Assembly (NCBI GenBank): GCA_020353195.1
Contig: CP070691.1
Location: forward strand, 1,746,547 to 1,810,546
Direction of reading: 5' to 3'
Origin: Phycisphaerales bacterium
GTDB taxonomy: Bacteria; Planctomycetota; Phycisphaerae; UBA1845
Length of the DNA stretch: 64,000 bases
Shown: one piece after another, positions 8,565-17,712 of the stretch
Layout: the number at the start of each line of letters is the position of its first letter
How positions within the stretch are numbered: position 1 is the stretch's first letter
Program-made: the position numbers and the translations under genes
Notes under the pieces: model-generated
Database searches by the model: none
Told to the model about the DNA's origin: nothing
Seen by the model: only the letters and a program-made list of their open reading frames with translations

Positions 8565-10028
8565 ATGAGCTTGCGGCAACGTGCAGTACAGGGGGTGGTC
8601 TGGTCCGCGATCCAGAACTGGGGTTCCAATCTGCTGTCGATGGCGGTCTTCCTCGTGCTGGCGCGTCTGCTGATGCCCGAGGCGTTCGGGCTGGTGGCTC
8701 TCGCATCTGCGTTCACGGGGTTCTTGGCCGTTTTTCTTACGCAGGGGTTCGGTGGAGCCATCGTCCAGCGGTCGGAGCTGGAACCGGAGCACCTCGACAC
8801 GGCGTTCTGGATCAACGTGCTCAGCGGTGTCGCGCTGACGGCCATCTGTATCGCTTGCGCCGGCGTGGTCGCCCGGTTGTTCGGTGAACCGCAGCTCAAA
8901 CCGCTTGTCCGGTGGCTTTCGCTGAGCTTGCTGATCGGCGCGTTCAGCGCCACGCAGGAGGCGATCCTCATGCGTCGCCTGGCCTTCAAGAGCCTGGCGA
9001 TTCGCAGGCTTGTGGCCTCCGCAGCCGGGGGATGCGTGGGGATCGGGATGGCGGTGGGTGGCCTCGGCGTCTGGAGCCTGGTCGGGCAGAACCTCGCCGG
9101 CGGTCTGGTCGGCGTTGCCGCATTGTGGCAGGCCTCTGAGTGGCGTCCGGGCTTCAACGTCTCTGCGAAGCACGCCAGAGACCTGTTCTCCTTTGGCATC
9201 AATATGCTCGGGATCCAAATCCTGCGCTTCGTGAACCGACGAGCGGATACCATGTTGATCGGGTATTTCCTCGGGCCGGTGGCACTGGGCTATTACACCG
9301 TTGCCTACGGGCTGCTCTTACGAATGACACAGATGTTGATGCAAACGGTCTCGTCCGTCTCGCTGCCAACGTTCTCCCGCCTCCAGCATGACCCCGGCCA
9401 GATGCGCCATGCCTTTTTCACCGCCATCCGCATGACGAGCCTGCTGGCTTTTCCCGCCTTCATCGGCGTCGCGACGCTGGCACCGGAGCTGGTCCCGGGG
9501 CTGTTCGGATCAAAATGGACGCCGAGTATCCCGGTGATGCAGATTCTCGCGCTGATCGGGATTCTCCAGTCCGTCCAGTACTTCAACGGGTCCGTCATCC
9601 TCGCCATGGGGAAACCTTCGTGGCTGCTCGCACTGAGGGCCTTGAGCACGGTCGTACATGTGACGGCCTTCGCTGTAGCCGTACGTTGGGGAATCGTGGC
9701 CGTCGCCGGAGCCTTTGTGATGTCCGGATACATCCTCTCACCCCTTCCGGCATGGATGGTCCACAAGCTTATCGGTGTCAAGCTGACGAGGTGCTTCTGG
9801 GAGTGCGCGGCCCCGCTGGCCGCGTCCCTCACCATGATGGTCTGTATCTTGATCAGCAGGGCGCTGCTGGATGAGTCGATGAACTTGTATGCCGTGCTTA
9901 GCTTCTATATAATTTCAGGGGCTCTGGTGTACGTGAGCGCGATCCTCGTGATTGCACCCAATCTGCCGCGGGAGGTAATGGACCTGGCTCGTTTGGCTGT
10001 TTCCGGTCAGACGACAGACAACGCATGA
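8565..10028 (+). CDS. Polysaccharide flippase of the Wzx/WzxC (MOP) type
   Basis: This is a roughly 487-residue integral membrane protein with a run of hydrophobic helices typical of the polysaccharide transporter/MOP superfamily. The N-terminus (MSLRQRAVQGVVWSAIQNWG) is the usual opening of WzxC-like lipid-linked oligosaccharide flippases. PEAFGLVALAS and LGPVALGYY resemble conserved loops of this family. It would move an undecaprenyl-linked repeat unit across the inner membrane. Start choice is open: ATG 8541 has AAGGG directly abutting it, while ATG 8565 has GGAG 11 nt upstream and gives the typical N-terminus. It leads a cassette with FkbM methyltransferase, GT2 and sulfotransferase genes, so the exported glycan is probably methylated and sulfated. 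Confidence 0.87.
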   Translation: MSLRQRAVQGVVWSAIQNWGSNLLSMAVFLVLARLLMPEAFGLVALASAFTGFLAVFLTQGFGGAIVQRSELEPEHLDTAFWINVLSGVALTAICIACAGVVARLFGEPQLKPLVRWLSLSLLIGAFSATQEAILMRRLAFKSLAIRRLVASAAGGCVGIGMAVGGLGVWSLVGQNLAGGLVGVAALWQASEWRPGFNVSAKHARDLFSFGINMLGIQILRFVNRRADTMLIGYFLGPVALGYYTVAYGLLLRMTQMLMQTVSSVSLPTFSRLQHDPGQMRHAFFTAIRMTSLLAFPAFIGVATLAPELVPGLFGSKWTPSIPVMQILALIGILQSVQYFNGSVILAMGKPSWLLALRALSTVVHVTAFAVAVRWGIVAVAGAFVMSGYILSPLPAWMVHKLIGVKLTRCFWECAAPLAASLTMMVCILISRALLDESMNLYAVLSFYIISGALVYVSAILVIAPNLPREVMDLARLAVSGQTTDNA

Positions 10029-10407
10029 TCTCCGGACGGGAGCTTGCCCCGTGTCCGCTGGAGCGGGAGGGATGGAGTGCATCTCCGCAAGACGTAATGG
10101 GGTCGCGCGACTTCCGGCGTCGCCCCGAAGTTCTGGAAGGACCCCGGCGACGCTTGCGGAGAGACGCCCGAGACGATCCCGTTCGCGGCCCGCCGACACG
10201 GTGTACGGCCCCAAGCCGGCGCGCACTCCCGCACGGATGACAAGGTGGCAAGGTTCAGGGGCCCACGGTCCTCCCGTGCCGCACCCACGCGAGTGATTGA
10301 CAAGGCCTGGCACCGGCGTTCCGGTCCGACACGTGACCCGGTCGCTCGAGTGTATGCCAGGGGTGGTCCGTTATGTTGCGGTTGATTCCGGATTCAGAGG
10401 ACGTGAG
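10029..10407. other. Intergenic gap in the polysaccharide cassette
   Basis: This stretch of about 380 bp lies between the flippase and the FkbM gene. Short open frames exist on both strands but they have arginine- and proline-rich compositions typical of chance frames in GC-rich DNA. No repeat, terminator or RNA gene was recognised. The FkbM frame is open back to a TTG at 10297, so part of this gap would be coding if that start were used. Confidence 0.35.
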
Positions 10408-11250
10408 GTGATCGGCGGGCGTCCCAGATACTACAGCCAAGCCGGGGAAGACTTCCTGCTGTGGAAGCTCTTCAAGTTCAGACCCAGTGGGTTCTATGTG
10501 GACGTAGGCGCCTTCGATGGCGTTCATCTCAGCAACAGCTACTCGTTCGAGCTGGCCGGCTGGCAGGGAATCTGTATCGAGGCGAATCCCGACATGCTCG
10601 AGCGATGCAAGGTCGCTCGCCCGCGCTCGACGTGCCTGGGCTGCGCCTGCGTCGCGACCGACCAGATCGAGCCGGTCGAGTTCTGGTGCGAACCGCTCGG
10701 GCTGCTCTCCAGCCTGCACCCTGACGCCGCAGACGTTTCCGCCCGATATGAAAAGCGCGGTCTCACGTTCGAGGGGTTCGAGAGAATCAGGGTGCCGGCG
10801 ATGACGCTCGACACGATCCTCGACGAACAGCTTCCGGAGGGCACCCCGCTTGACTTCGTCTCGATCGACGTGGAAGGCACGGAACTCGACGTCCTGCGCG
10901 GATTCGACCTCAAACGGTATCGCCCTCGCGTGGTTGTGATCGAAGCCAACACCGAAGAGCGACGCCAGGCACTTTGCCAGCACCTGGTCGACGAGAACGA
11001 CTACATTGAAGCGCGTCGGCTCGAAGTGAACCTGTTCTTCGCTCGGGACCGCCGGGACGCGGAACGGCTGAGGCGCATTCGGGTTGCATGCTGGATCGAG
11101 CCGACGATCCACCCACTGGGAGACAAGTTCACAATGAAGGAACGTCGCCGCCGGCGGTACATCGGGCGGACCAGAACGCAACAGTGGCTCTCATGGCGGC
11201 GCCCCATGGGCATCATCCGGAAACTGCACGCCATGCTCCGCTCCCCATAA
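10408..11250 (+). CDS. FkbM-family SAM-dependent methyltransferase
   Basis: The product of about 280 residues carries the FkbM pattern: YYSQAGEDF near the N-terminus, GFYVDVGAFDGVHLSNSY as the SAM-binding glycine-rich loop, ICIEANPD, and FVSIDVEGTELDVLRGFD followed by VVVIEAN. It probably O-methylates a sugar of the surface glycan made by this cassette. Start choice: in-frame TTG 10297 and ATG 10354 lack good ribosome sites, whereas GTG 10408 follows AGAGGA by 6 nt and sits just before the conserved region, so it was chosen. The C-terminal 50 residues are very basic. The gene ends 17 bp before the glycosyltransferase gene, which suggests co-transcription. Confidence 0.87.
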   Translation: MIGGRPRYYSQAGEDFLLWKLFKFRPSGFYVDVGAFDGVHLSNSYSFELAGWQGICIEANPDMLERCKVARPRSTCLGCACVATDQIEPVEFWCEPLGLLSSLHPDAADVSARYEKRGLTFEGFERIRVPAMTLDTILDEQLPEGTPLDFVSIDVEGTELDVLRGFDLKRYRPRVVVIEANTEERRQALCQHLVDENDYIEARRLEVNLFFARDRRDAERLRRIRVACWIEPTIHPLGDKFTMKERRRRRYIGRTRTQQWLSWRRPMGIIRKLHAMLRSP

Positions 11251-11267
11251 ACGATACAAGGGCGACA

Positions 11268-12143
11268 ATGAGCTCAGGAGACAGCCTCAAGATAAGCATC
11301 GTGATGGTGGATGGCGCCTTCAGGGAGCAGTTTCACACGGTTGACTTCCTCGCAAGGCAGACCATTCCTGCGGATCAGTACGAGTTGCTTTGGATTGAAT
11401 ACTACGACACCGTCAAGGCGGCTCTCGAGGAAAAGATCCGGCGCCAGCCCGGCTTTCGGATCGTAACGCTCGGGAGACAGGGAACCTATCACTCCTCGTA
11501 CTGCTTCAATGCGGGCATCGAGGCGGCTCGGGGCGAGTTACTCGTCATTCTCGACGCGGATGTCGTGGTTGAGGACGATTTCCTTGAAACCGTGCTTCGG
11601 GAGCATCGAGCCAATCCGAGGCTCGTCATGTATGTTTCCCGCTATGACGAGCCGGAGGACCAGCACCTCCCCGATACTCACCGCGACCGTCTACGCAACG
11701 TCTGCCTCTTGAAAAACCCCACGAACTACGGCGGGTGCCTGACGGTCCGGAAAAAATGGTTGATGAAGATCAACGGGTATGAACAACATCCCGTTTTCGG
11801 GACGGGTTTTCACGCGAATGGACTCGATGTGTACACGCGGTTGAAGAACCTCGGGTTGCACGTGATGTGGCACCCGGAACTGAAGCTCTATCATCCCTGG
11901 CACGAAAGCACAGTGACCAAGGCCGATTCCTACAAGCTGCAACAGCTCGTTATCAGACATAGGGCCCTCAGCAAGGAGGTTCTTGCCTTTCAGGGCATCG
12001 ACTCCAGCCGTGACCACGAGATCCCGGCGACGTTGGCAGCAAGGTTGGAGTCCGCCCGACAAGGCAAGTCCGGGCTCGCGCGGCGCTTCTGCGCGAGAGT
12101 CAGAACCGCGCTTCAACGGCATCCAGGAAGTGGATGTGACTGA
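11268..12143 (+). CDS. Glycosyltransferase family 2 protein
   Basis: This 291-residue protein has a GT-A fold. The nucleotide-sugar binding region opens with ISIVMVDGAFR. The metal-binding DxD-type motif is in LLVILDADVVVEDD near residue 95. YGGCLTVRKKWLMKINGY and a later GLDVYTRLKNLG segment match the acceptor part of GT2 enzymes. It is cytoplasmic or membrane-associated and would add a sugar to a growing glycan. The start at ATG 11268 has AAGGG 5 nt upstream. It lies between the FkbM methyltransferase and the sulfotransferase genes on the same strand. Donor and acceptor cannot be told from the sequence. Confidence 0.87.
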   Translation: MSSGDSLKISIVMVDGAFREQFHTVDFLARQTIPADQYELLWIEYYDTVKAALEEKIRRQPGFRIVTLGRQGTYHSSYCFNAGIEAARGELLVILDADVVVEDDFLETVLREHRANPRLVMYVSRYDEPEDQHLPDTHRDRLRNVCLLKNPTNYGGCLTVRKKWLMKINGYEQHPVFGTGFHANGLDVYTRLKNLGLHVMWHPELKLYHPWHESTVTKADSYKLQQLVIRHRALSKEVLAFQGIDSSRDHEIPATLAARLESARQGKSGLARRFCARVRTALQRHPGSGCD

Positions 12144-12267
12144 TCGGGCGCGGCATGACGTCGCCGTGCAATCGGCGCAGGTGCCCAGCGCAGTCCCGCA
12201 GGACCGCACACCGGGCCCCGGGGCCGAACCGAGGTGAAGACCCGCCCCGGCAGAGGAGTGCCGATTC

Positions 12268-13236
12268 ATGAAACCAGCAACGCGCCTGCCACCCGAAGTC
12301 GGGCTGCGGTCGACGCTCAGAGCCGACCGCTTGACCTATCGGCCGAAAAGACGCCCCTTGACCGCGCGTCGCTTGTGGCGCACGCTCGTCCCGAACTTGC
12401 GGTCCCCCATCTTTCTCATCGGGGCACCCCGCTCCGGAACCACGTTTCTCGGAGAGTGCATCAGCGTCCTTCCGGAAGTCTCGTACCACTTCGAGCCTCT
12501 GATGACAAAGGCGGCAGTACGGCATATTCACGCGGATGAGTGGCCCCTCGCGGCGGGCCAAGCCCTTTTTCGCCGCGTTTACAGGTGGTTGATGCGCATA
12601 CACCTCGATGCGGACCTGCGCTTCGCGGAAAAGACGCCGCGCAACAGCCTCATCGTCTCGTTCCTGCGGGAGGCCTTCCCGGACGCCCAGTTCATCCACA
12701 TCATCAGAGATGGGCGAGACGTCGCGCTGTCTCTCAGCAGGAAGCCCTGGCTCCGTGCGTCGACCGGCGAATCCGAGACAAGAACTGGGGGCACCGACGA
12801 TCACGGCCATCACGCCCACTTCTGGGTCGAGAAGGCGCGAGCCGCGGAGTTCGAAACCACGACCGATATCCATCGCTGTGCGTGGGCCTGGCGACACTTC
12901 ACCGAGGCGGCACTCGCCCAGTCGGCCGGCCTGCCCGCGGGGCAGTACCACGAACTGCGTTATGAAAGCCTTGTGGACCAACCGCAGCAGGAGGCGGACC
13001 GCCTGTTGGATTTCCTGGGGATCAACGATCCCGCGTCGCGCCGCGTGTTTTGCGAGGCGGCCGCCGGTGCCAGGGCGACGTCCGTCGGGGGCTGGCGCCG
13101 CTCGCTGTCACCTGCACAAGTCAAGCAGATCGAAGATGAGGCGGGGCCACTCCTTTGCACCTTAGGGTATCCCTGCCCCGGCATCCCCGATCAAGACCCT
13201 TGCCCCGCGAAGACCCCGCCGGATCAGGCATTGTGA
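12268..13236 (+). CDS. Sulfotransferase (PAPS-dependent)
   Basis: The 322-residue product has the two PAPS-binding motifs of the sulfotransferase family: the P-loop-like IGAPRSGTTFL near residue 52 and IIRDGRDVALSLSRKPW near residue 148. Between them is FAEKTPRN, usual for bacterial Sulfotransfer_3-type proteins. The C-terminal part has YESLVDQPQQEADRLLDFLG, another family landmark. It would transfer sulfate to a carbohydrate, which fits the neighbouring flippase, FkbM and GT2 genes. AGAGGAG lies 9 nt before ATG 12268. The last 25 residues are proline-rich and probably disordered. It is the last plus-strand gene of the cassette. Confidence 0.9.
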   Translation: MKPATRLPPEVGLRSTLRADRLTYRPKRRPLTARRLWRTLVPNLRSPIFLIGAPRSGTTFLGECISVLPEVSYHFEPLMTKAAVRHIHADEWPLAAGQALFRRVYRWLMRIHLDADLRFAEKTPRNSLIVSFLREAFPDAQFIHIIRDGRDVALSLSRKPWLRASTGESETRTGGTDDHGHHAHFWVEKARAAEFETTTDIHRCAWAWRHFTEAALAQSAGLPAGQYHELRYESLVDQPQQEADRLLDFLGINDPASRRVFCEAAAGARATSVGGWRRSLSPAQVKQIEDEAGPLLCTLGYPCPGIPDQDPCPAKTPPDQAL

Positions 13237-13310
13237 TATCCCGCGACGGCGTCAGGCCTGACCCACGCGAGAAGTCACGAGCGACGGAAGGACCGCGCCC
13301 GTGCCAATGA

Positions 13311-13353
13311 AAAAGGCAATCCGGCGATGAGCTCGACCCACCGCCGGATTGCC
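13311..13353 (-). terminator. Rho-independent terminator of the pseudopilin gene
   Basis: A perfect 12-bp inverted repeat, GGCAATCCGGCG at 13315-13326 and CGCCGGATTGCC at 13342-13353, encloses a 15-nt loop. Read on the minus strand, the hairpin is followed by TTTTT, so it has the form of an intrinsic terminator. It starts about 43 nt after the stop codon of the minus-strand pseudopilin gene. It also lies downstream of the convergent sulfotransferase gene, but on that strand no T-run follows. Confidence 0.9.
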
Positions 13354-13395
13354 TGCGAGTTGCGACTGATCCTACCCGTACCGTCCTGTAGACCG

Positions 13396-14310
13396 CTACG
13401 GATAGATCAGGGCATCCGTCGTGCAGTATTGCCCGGTCGCGAACGCATCCATACCAGGGAACCACGTCGTGATGAAGTCGATCGTCCCTCGTATGCGGAC
13501 CCAGTTCTTCTCGACACCGGTGTTCGGCACGAACGCCGTGTAAATGTTGTCGTTGTCGATGCCCGCAATGGGCTTCCGCTCGAACGTGGCATGAGCGTCG
13601 GCAAACAGGCAGTTCTGGCCCTCGCCCTGCCCGCGGCCACCGTGGTTGGGCGAGTTGAAACCGGTCCACTCGCTGGGCGAGGAGTTGATCAGGATGGTGG
13701 TCGCGATTTCGTTCAGCTTGTTGGCATCAACCGCGCCGCTGCTGATCGGCCCCTTGTCGGCGGCGACGATCATTCGACTGTCCAGACTCTCGCTCGGGCG
13801 GGTGTCGGTCGGCCCGTAGGGAACCTGGTAACCGTAGCTGATGTGCCCCAGCCGGTAGAAATCGTAGTACATGTCAATCGGCGACGTCGGGTCCGTGGTG
13901 TCGCCGGAACTCGGGCAGATGAACTGTTTCGGCGTCACCTCGCCCGTCCGGACCAGGATCCAGAAGCACCGCGTCGTCGACAAGGTCGTCGCCGTGGCGT
14001 TGGATATGACCGCGCGGCCGGGAGCCGGATTCGCCGCCGTACCTTCATCCGCGGAGTCGGTGGGCAGATCCACCCAGTACTTCGGCACGTCCTTGGCGAC
14101 ATTGAACTCCGCCAGAGGCCAGGACTCCTCGTTCTCGTTCGCATAGATCTTGCACGAGGTTCCCAGACCCTTGATGTTCGCTGCACATACCAACCGCTTG
14201 CTGAGCTCGCGCGCCCGCGACAAGCTGGGCAGGAGGATGGAGATCAGCAGCGCGATGATCGCCACCACCACCAGCAGCTCAATCAGTGTGAACGCCTTCC
14301 TACCTTTCAC
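13396..14310 (-). CDS. Pseudopilin-like protein with type II secretion N-terminal methylation motif
   Basis: This 304-residue protein begins with a short basic leader and the prepilin motif [17 protein letters not shown], whose Glu5 is the usual methylation-site partner. It continues through [17 protein letters not shown], the signature of planctomycete pseudopilins. The rest is a periplasmic domain ending with a HGG...[10 protein letters not shown] segment, the relative of the H-X9-DG motif. A prepilin peptidase would cleave before Phe. It could be a minor pseudopilin or a surface filament subunit. The start is GTG 14310, preceded by GGAGG with a 7-nt spacer; an upstream in-frame ATG at 14337 lies inside the leader hairpin. 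It is monocistronic, with an intrinsic terminator behind it. Confidence 0.9.
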   Translation of the reverse strand: MKGRKAFTLIELLVVVAIIALLISILLPSLSRARELSKRLVCAANIKGLGTSCKIYANENEESWPLAEFNVAKDVPKYWVDLPTDSADEGTAANPAPGRAVISNATATTLSTTRCFWILVRTGEVTPKQFICPSSGDTTDPTSPIDMYYDFYRLGHISYGYQVPYGPTDTRPSESLDSRMIVAADKGPISSGAVDANKLNEIATTILINSSPSEWTGFNSPNHGGRGQGEGQNCLFADAHATFERKPIAGIDNDNIYTAFVPNTGVEKNWVRIRGTIDFITTWFPGMDAFATGQYCTTDALIYP

Positions 14311-14322
14311 TGGAACACCTCC

Positions 14323-14338
14323 TGTGCCCTGAGGCACA
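14323..14338 (-). promoter_or_regulatory. Hairpin abutting the ribosome site of the pseudopilin gene
   Basis: TGTGCC and GGCACA form a 6-bp stem with a 4-nt loop. On the minus strand it ends directly at the first base of the GGAGG ribosome site (14318-14322). It could stabilise the leader or modulate translation, but short hairpins of this size are common. Confidence 0.4.
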
Positions 14339-14899
14339 ACTGAGTTTCCCTCGCCGACGCGCTAGCTGGACAGGGCGGGGATCGATGAATTACATAAGTC
14401 CACCGCGCCAGCAATCCGAAAGACAACAACCGAGCGCGGACGTAACGTGCCCTGTTGCCTGCTCCCGCCGTCGGCTCAACCCACGCCACCGGGACCGCCC
14501 CGATGATCCGGGCTGGAGATCACTGCCAAAATCCTGAACCCGGGGCCAGACGCACCAGGCGCCCGCCGCCATGGACTCAAGAACGCGTTCGCCCTGACTC
14601 TGCCGTGACCTTTACCGGTCCGCCGGCATCGCCGTCCGACTCCACCCCGCTGCCGTCAGCCAGGATGGGCCGCACTTCACCGCTCTGACCGGATGCGTCA
14701 CCATCCGATCACTGAGCGCAGCGCCAAACTCTATTGGTAGGAGGTACGGGTCGAAGGTCGCAAGACGCGGATGAAAGTATTGAGTGCGCTTGTCGCCGCA
14801 AAGCGAAAACAAGTATGGATATTGGCGTACGAAAAACCAGTATGTATGACCGTACCCGGGATTAATACTCCAATACCCGTTTCCTCACTATCCATCTGA

Positions 14900-14928
14900 A
14901 TTCTACTGGCACCGGCCAGACACGTCAA
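14900..14928 (-). promoter_or_regulatory. Sigma-70-like promoter, minus strand
   Basis: TTGACG (14923-14928) and TAGAAT (14900-14905) are separated by exactly 17 bp, a five-of-six match to each consensus hexamer. The predicted transcript start is near 14893. The next gene downstream is the pseudopilin at 14310, giving a leader of roughly 580 nt unless a separate small RNA is made. Confidence 0.55.
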
Positions 14929-15024
14929 TCAGAATCCGCGGTCTCTGCCGCAATACGACCCCGTGGCCAGTTCAGGCTCGCCCCCCTCCGAACACGCGGC
15001 GACGGCCGCCGGCCCCCGACCGCC

Positions 15025-16029
15025 CTACGCCTGGAGGAGCCGCTTGGCCACTTCGATCCTGTGCAGCCTGGAGCAGCCCAGACCCCGCTCGGACGCCGCC
15101 CCAAGGTACGCCACCTTCCCTTGACGCCTGTCAACATAGGGCAGGCGCAAGGATTTCCGGGTGCGGTTGAGTAATTCCAGCCCAACTGTATCTACGGCCA
15201 CCGGGTCGAAGCCGGCGATCACGATGCCGCTTTCCCAGGTCAGGTCGTCGCGCGCTTCGGGGCCGCCGTCGAACACCAGCCGCAGGGCGTTCACGATGTT
15301 CAGCTTGAGCTTGTCGCGAATCTGGGGCAGGGCGACGATGTCACCGATGTACGGGCAGCAGTTGTTGTCGTGAAATCGGGCCGGGTGCTTTACGAGCGCG
15401 TGCGACAGATTCTTCAGACAGCCGGTCATTCCGGTGATGTTGTGCGTCTTGAGAAACGGCACGTTGATCAGTGCGGTGATCTGCCGCAGGACGGACGAGA
15501 GCCGGTCCCGACCGCTGCCGAAATCGACCTCCTCGTCGTCCCAATCCGTGGAGGGGCGCGTGGTTCCCGTGGAACCGTAGACCGTCTCCGGCACCTCAAT
15601 GGGCACGATGTTCTGCGGCGCCCAACCGGCGTCCGCCAGGCAGCGGACCAGCGCCTCGACGAACGCAGGCGTGGTTCCGAGCCCGGCAGCGCCGGACCGA
15701 TTGAACTTCAGGCCGATCACGTCATCCGGTCTGAGGAACTGACGCCACGCCTCTTTCGGGGTCGAGGTCCGAGTGAGGCGGGTGAGGCACCAATCGAGCA
15801 TCTCCTTCAGCATATGCTCCTGGACGACGCGCCCCTCGACGATGTGCTCGGATCGCGCTTGGACGACCAGCGAGCGGTCGGGGCGCGCGCCTCGCTGCGC
15901 CGGCGGCGTCCGGGCGAGCAGTCCCCGTCCGGCCGTCGCGGCCATTCCCGCGGCGGCTGCGGTAGCGCCCGCCAGGAAGGTCCGACGCGACAGGTTAGGC
16001 TCACCCTGCGTTGTCCCGGAGTCGCCCAC
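15025..16029 (-). CDS. DUF362-domain protein with Tat signal peptide
   Basis: The N-terminus reads LSRRTFLAGATAAAAGMAA, a twin-arginine export signal, so the protein is probably folded with a cofactor before export. The body has the DUF362 features DDVIGLKFN, FLKTHNITGMTGCLKNLSHAL and DPVAVDTVGLELL. DUF362 proteins often bind iron-sulfur clusters, but no ferredoxin-type Cys motif is visible here. Function is unknown. The start is uncertain: GTG 16029 gives a compact Tat leader of normal length, and ATG 16125 would add 32 residues; neither has a good ribosome site. It is divergent from the pyrophosphorylase gene. Confidence 0.8.
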   Translation of the reverse strand: MGDSGTTQGEPNLSRRTFLAGATAAAAGMAATAGRGLLARTPPAQRGARPDRSLVVQARSEHIVEGRVVQEHMLKEMLDWCLTRLTRTSTPKEAWRQFLRPDDVIGLKFNRSGAAGLGTTPAFVEALVRCLADAGWAPQNIVPIEVPETVYGSTGTTRPSTDWDDEEVDFGSGRDRLSSVLRQITALINVPFLKTHNITGMTGCLKNLSHALVKHPARFHDNNCCPYIGDIVALPQIRDKLKLNIVNALRLVFDGGPEARDDLTWESGIVIAGFDPVAVDTVGLELLNRTRKSLRLPYVDRRQGKVAYLGAASERGLGCSRLHRIEVAKRLLQA

Positions 16030-16207
16030 AGCTCGAATCCGTGTTGACAGTCTTGCGGACCAGCCCTTAAGTATCGGCTCGGCGCGGCACCACGGTTTAT
16101 CTGCAGGTGGGATTGGGCTTGCCATTCGCGGGCCGCAATCGGGAGCGTGGGGGCAGCGGCGAGTACTCAGCACCCGTCGAACGGGGTGATCTGGAGCAGG
16201 AGGTGCC

Positions 16208-17620
16208 GTGAACATCGACGATATCCGAGCATTGCTTCGCGGATGCGACCAGACCCATTTGTTGCGGTTTTGGGATGATCTCAGTGCCCGGCAGCGGGAA
16301 GAGCTGATCGGCGACCTGCTGCGAGTGGACTTTGAGCAGGTCGCGCGTCTGATCCCCACCCATGTGCAGAGAGTCCCGGACGCCGCCCCGAAGGCCAGGA
16401 TCGATCCTGCTCCCGTGATTACAGCGAAGCCCGGTTCGCAGAGGCATCGGGAGGGGGCGGCCCGCGGTGCAGCGATGATCACGTCAGGCACGGTGGCGGC
16501 CCTGGTGGTGGCCGGCGGGCAGGGATCGCGGCTGGGGTTCGACGGACCGAAAGGCATGTACCCCATCTCGCCCGTCAGGAACAAGACCCTCTTCCGGCTG
16601 TTCGCGGAATCGATCCTGGCGACGCAACGGCGGTTCGCGGGGACGGTCCCCTGGTACATCATGACCAGCGAGATGAACGATCGGGCCAGCCGCGATTACT
16701 TCGCGGCCAACAAGTACTTCGGGCTGGACTCCGACAATGTCATCTTTTTCAAACAAGGGGTCATGCCTGCAATCGGTCGCGACGGGAAGATCCTCCTGGA
16801 CGACAGACATCGCGTCGCCATGTCGCCGGACGGGCACGGGGGGACGCTGCGCGCCCTCGCCTGCACCGGAGCGCTTCGGGATATGGCCACCCGGGGCATC
16901 GAGGCGGTGAGCTACTTTCAGGTGGACAATCCGCTGGTGACGCCGGTGGACCCCGTGTTCATCGGCCTGCACGACCTGACGGGGTCCGAGGCTTCCAGCC
17001 TCGCCGTGCCCAAGGCCGACGATCTGGAGAAGGTCGGCAACTTCGCCTTGGTCAACGGCAAGATATGCGTGGTGGAGTACTCCGATCTGCCCGAGCACCA
17101 TGCCCGGGCGAGGAATCCCGACGGATCACGGTGGCTCGACAACGCGAGCATTGCCATCCACGTGTTTTCGCGGCGCTTCATCGAACGGCTCACCGACGAC
17201 ATCCATGCTGTCAAGCTGCCCTGGCACCGAGCGGTCAAGAAGGTCGCCCATGTAGATTTGGATAGCGGCCGACGGATCGAGCCCGAATCACCGAACGCGG
17301 TGAAGCTGGAGATGTTCGTGTTCGACGCGTTGCCGTTGGCGGACAAGACGATGGTCCTGCTCGCCAAGCGGAGTGAGGTATTCAGCCCCGTCAAGAACGC
17401 GACCGGCGTGGACAGTGCGGAGACGGCACGGCGCGACATGATCCGTCGGGCGGCCGACTGGCTGCAGGGGTGCGGCGTCGCGATCCCGGCCCGCAATGAC
17501 GGCGAGCCGGACGCCGTGCTGGAAATCAGCCCGCTGTATGCGCTGGACGCCGCCCAGCTCGCCGAGAGAATCACGGACAAGCCCACCGTGCCCCCGAGCG
17601 GCACGTTGTATCTGGAGTGA
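16208..17620 (+). CDS. UTP-dependent sugar-1-phosphate uridylyltransferase (UAP1/UDPGP type)
   Basis: This 470-residue enzyme has the eukaryote-like UDP-GlcNAc/UDP-Gal pyrophosphorylase fold. The nucleotide-binding signature AGGQGSRLGFDGPKGMYPI lies near residue 100. HGGTLRAL and FQVDNPLVTPVDP form the uridine and metal sites. WLDNASIAIHVFS, VKLEMFVFDALP and FSPVKNA are further family landmarks. It would make UDP-N-acetylglucosamine or a related UDP-sugar from the sugar 1-phosphate, feeding cell-surface polysaccharide synthesis. GTG 16208 is preceded by AGGAGG with a 4-nt spacer, which fixes the start. The family is distinct from the usual bacterial GlmU. The exact sugar cannot be read from the sequence. 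Confidence 0.9.
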   Translation: MNIDDIRALLRGCDQTHLLRFWDDLSARQREELIGDLLRVDFEQVARLIPTHVQRVPDAAPKARIDPAPVITAKPGSQRHREGAARGAAMITSGTVAALVVAGGQGSRLGFDGPKGMYPISPVRNKTLFRLFAESILATQRRFAGTVPWYIMTSEMNDRASRDYFAANKYFGLDSDNVIFFKQGVMPAIGRDGKILLDDRHRVAMSPDGHGGTLRALACTGALRDMATRGIEAVSYFQVDNPLVTPVDPVFIGLHDLTGSEASSLAVPKADDLEKVGNFALVNGKICVVEYSDLPEHHARARNPDGSRWLDNASIAIHVFSRRFIERLTDDIHAVKLPWHRAVKKVAHVDLDSGRRIEPESPNAVKLEMFVFDALPLADKTMVLLAKRSEVFSPVKNATGVDSAETARRDMIRRAADWLQGCGVAIPARNDGEPDAVLEISPLYALDAAQLAERITDKPTVPPSGTLYLE

Positions 17621-17712
17621 CCCAGGTCATCACATCACCGGCACGTCCGACATGCCAAAGCGCAGCGGCCGACAGCCGGTGCCGGCGGTTGCGTGCGTGG
17701 ATACGGAGGTGT

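Larger units (their letters stand above)
14311..15024. other. Long gene-free region upstream of the pseudopilin gene
   Basis: This 714-bp stretch contains no convincing coding region. The 14730-14920 part is more AT-rich than its surroundings. It holds one good minus-strand promoter match at 14900-14928 and a small hairpin next to the pseudopilin ribosome site. It may be a long mRNA leader or encode a small RNA; neither can be decided by eye. Confidence 0.5.

Noticed and set aside
8072..9253. N-terminal extension of the giant secreted protein by about 394 codons
   Set aside because: The extension overlaps the divergent flippase gene, is low in recognisable structure and would remove the signal peptide that starts at 8071.
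14731..14928. A 65-codon minus-strand frame in the gene-free region upstream of the pseudopilin gene
   Set aside because: It overlaps the best promoter match, has no ribosome site and shows no recognisable motif.
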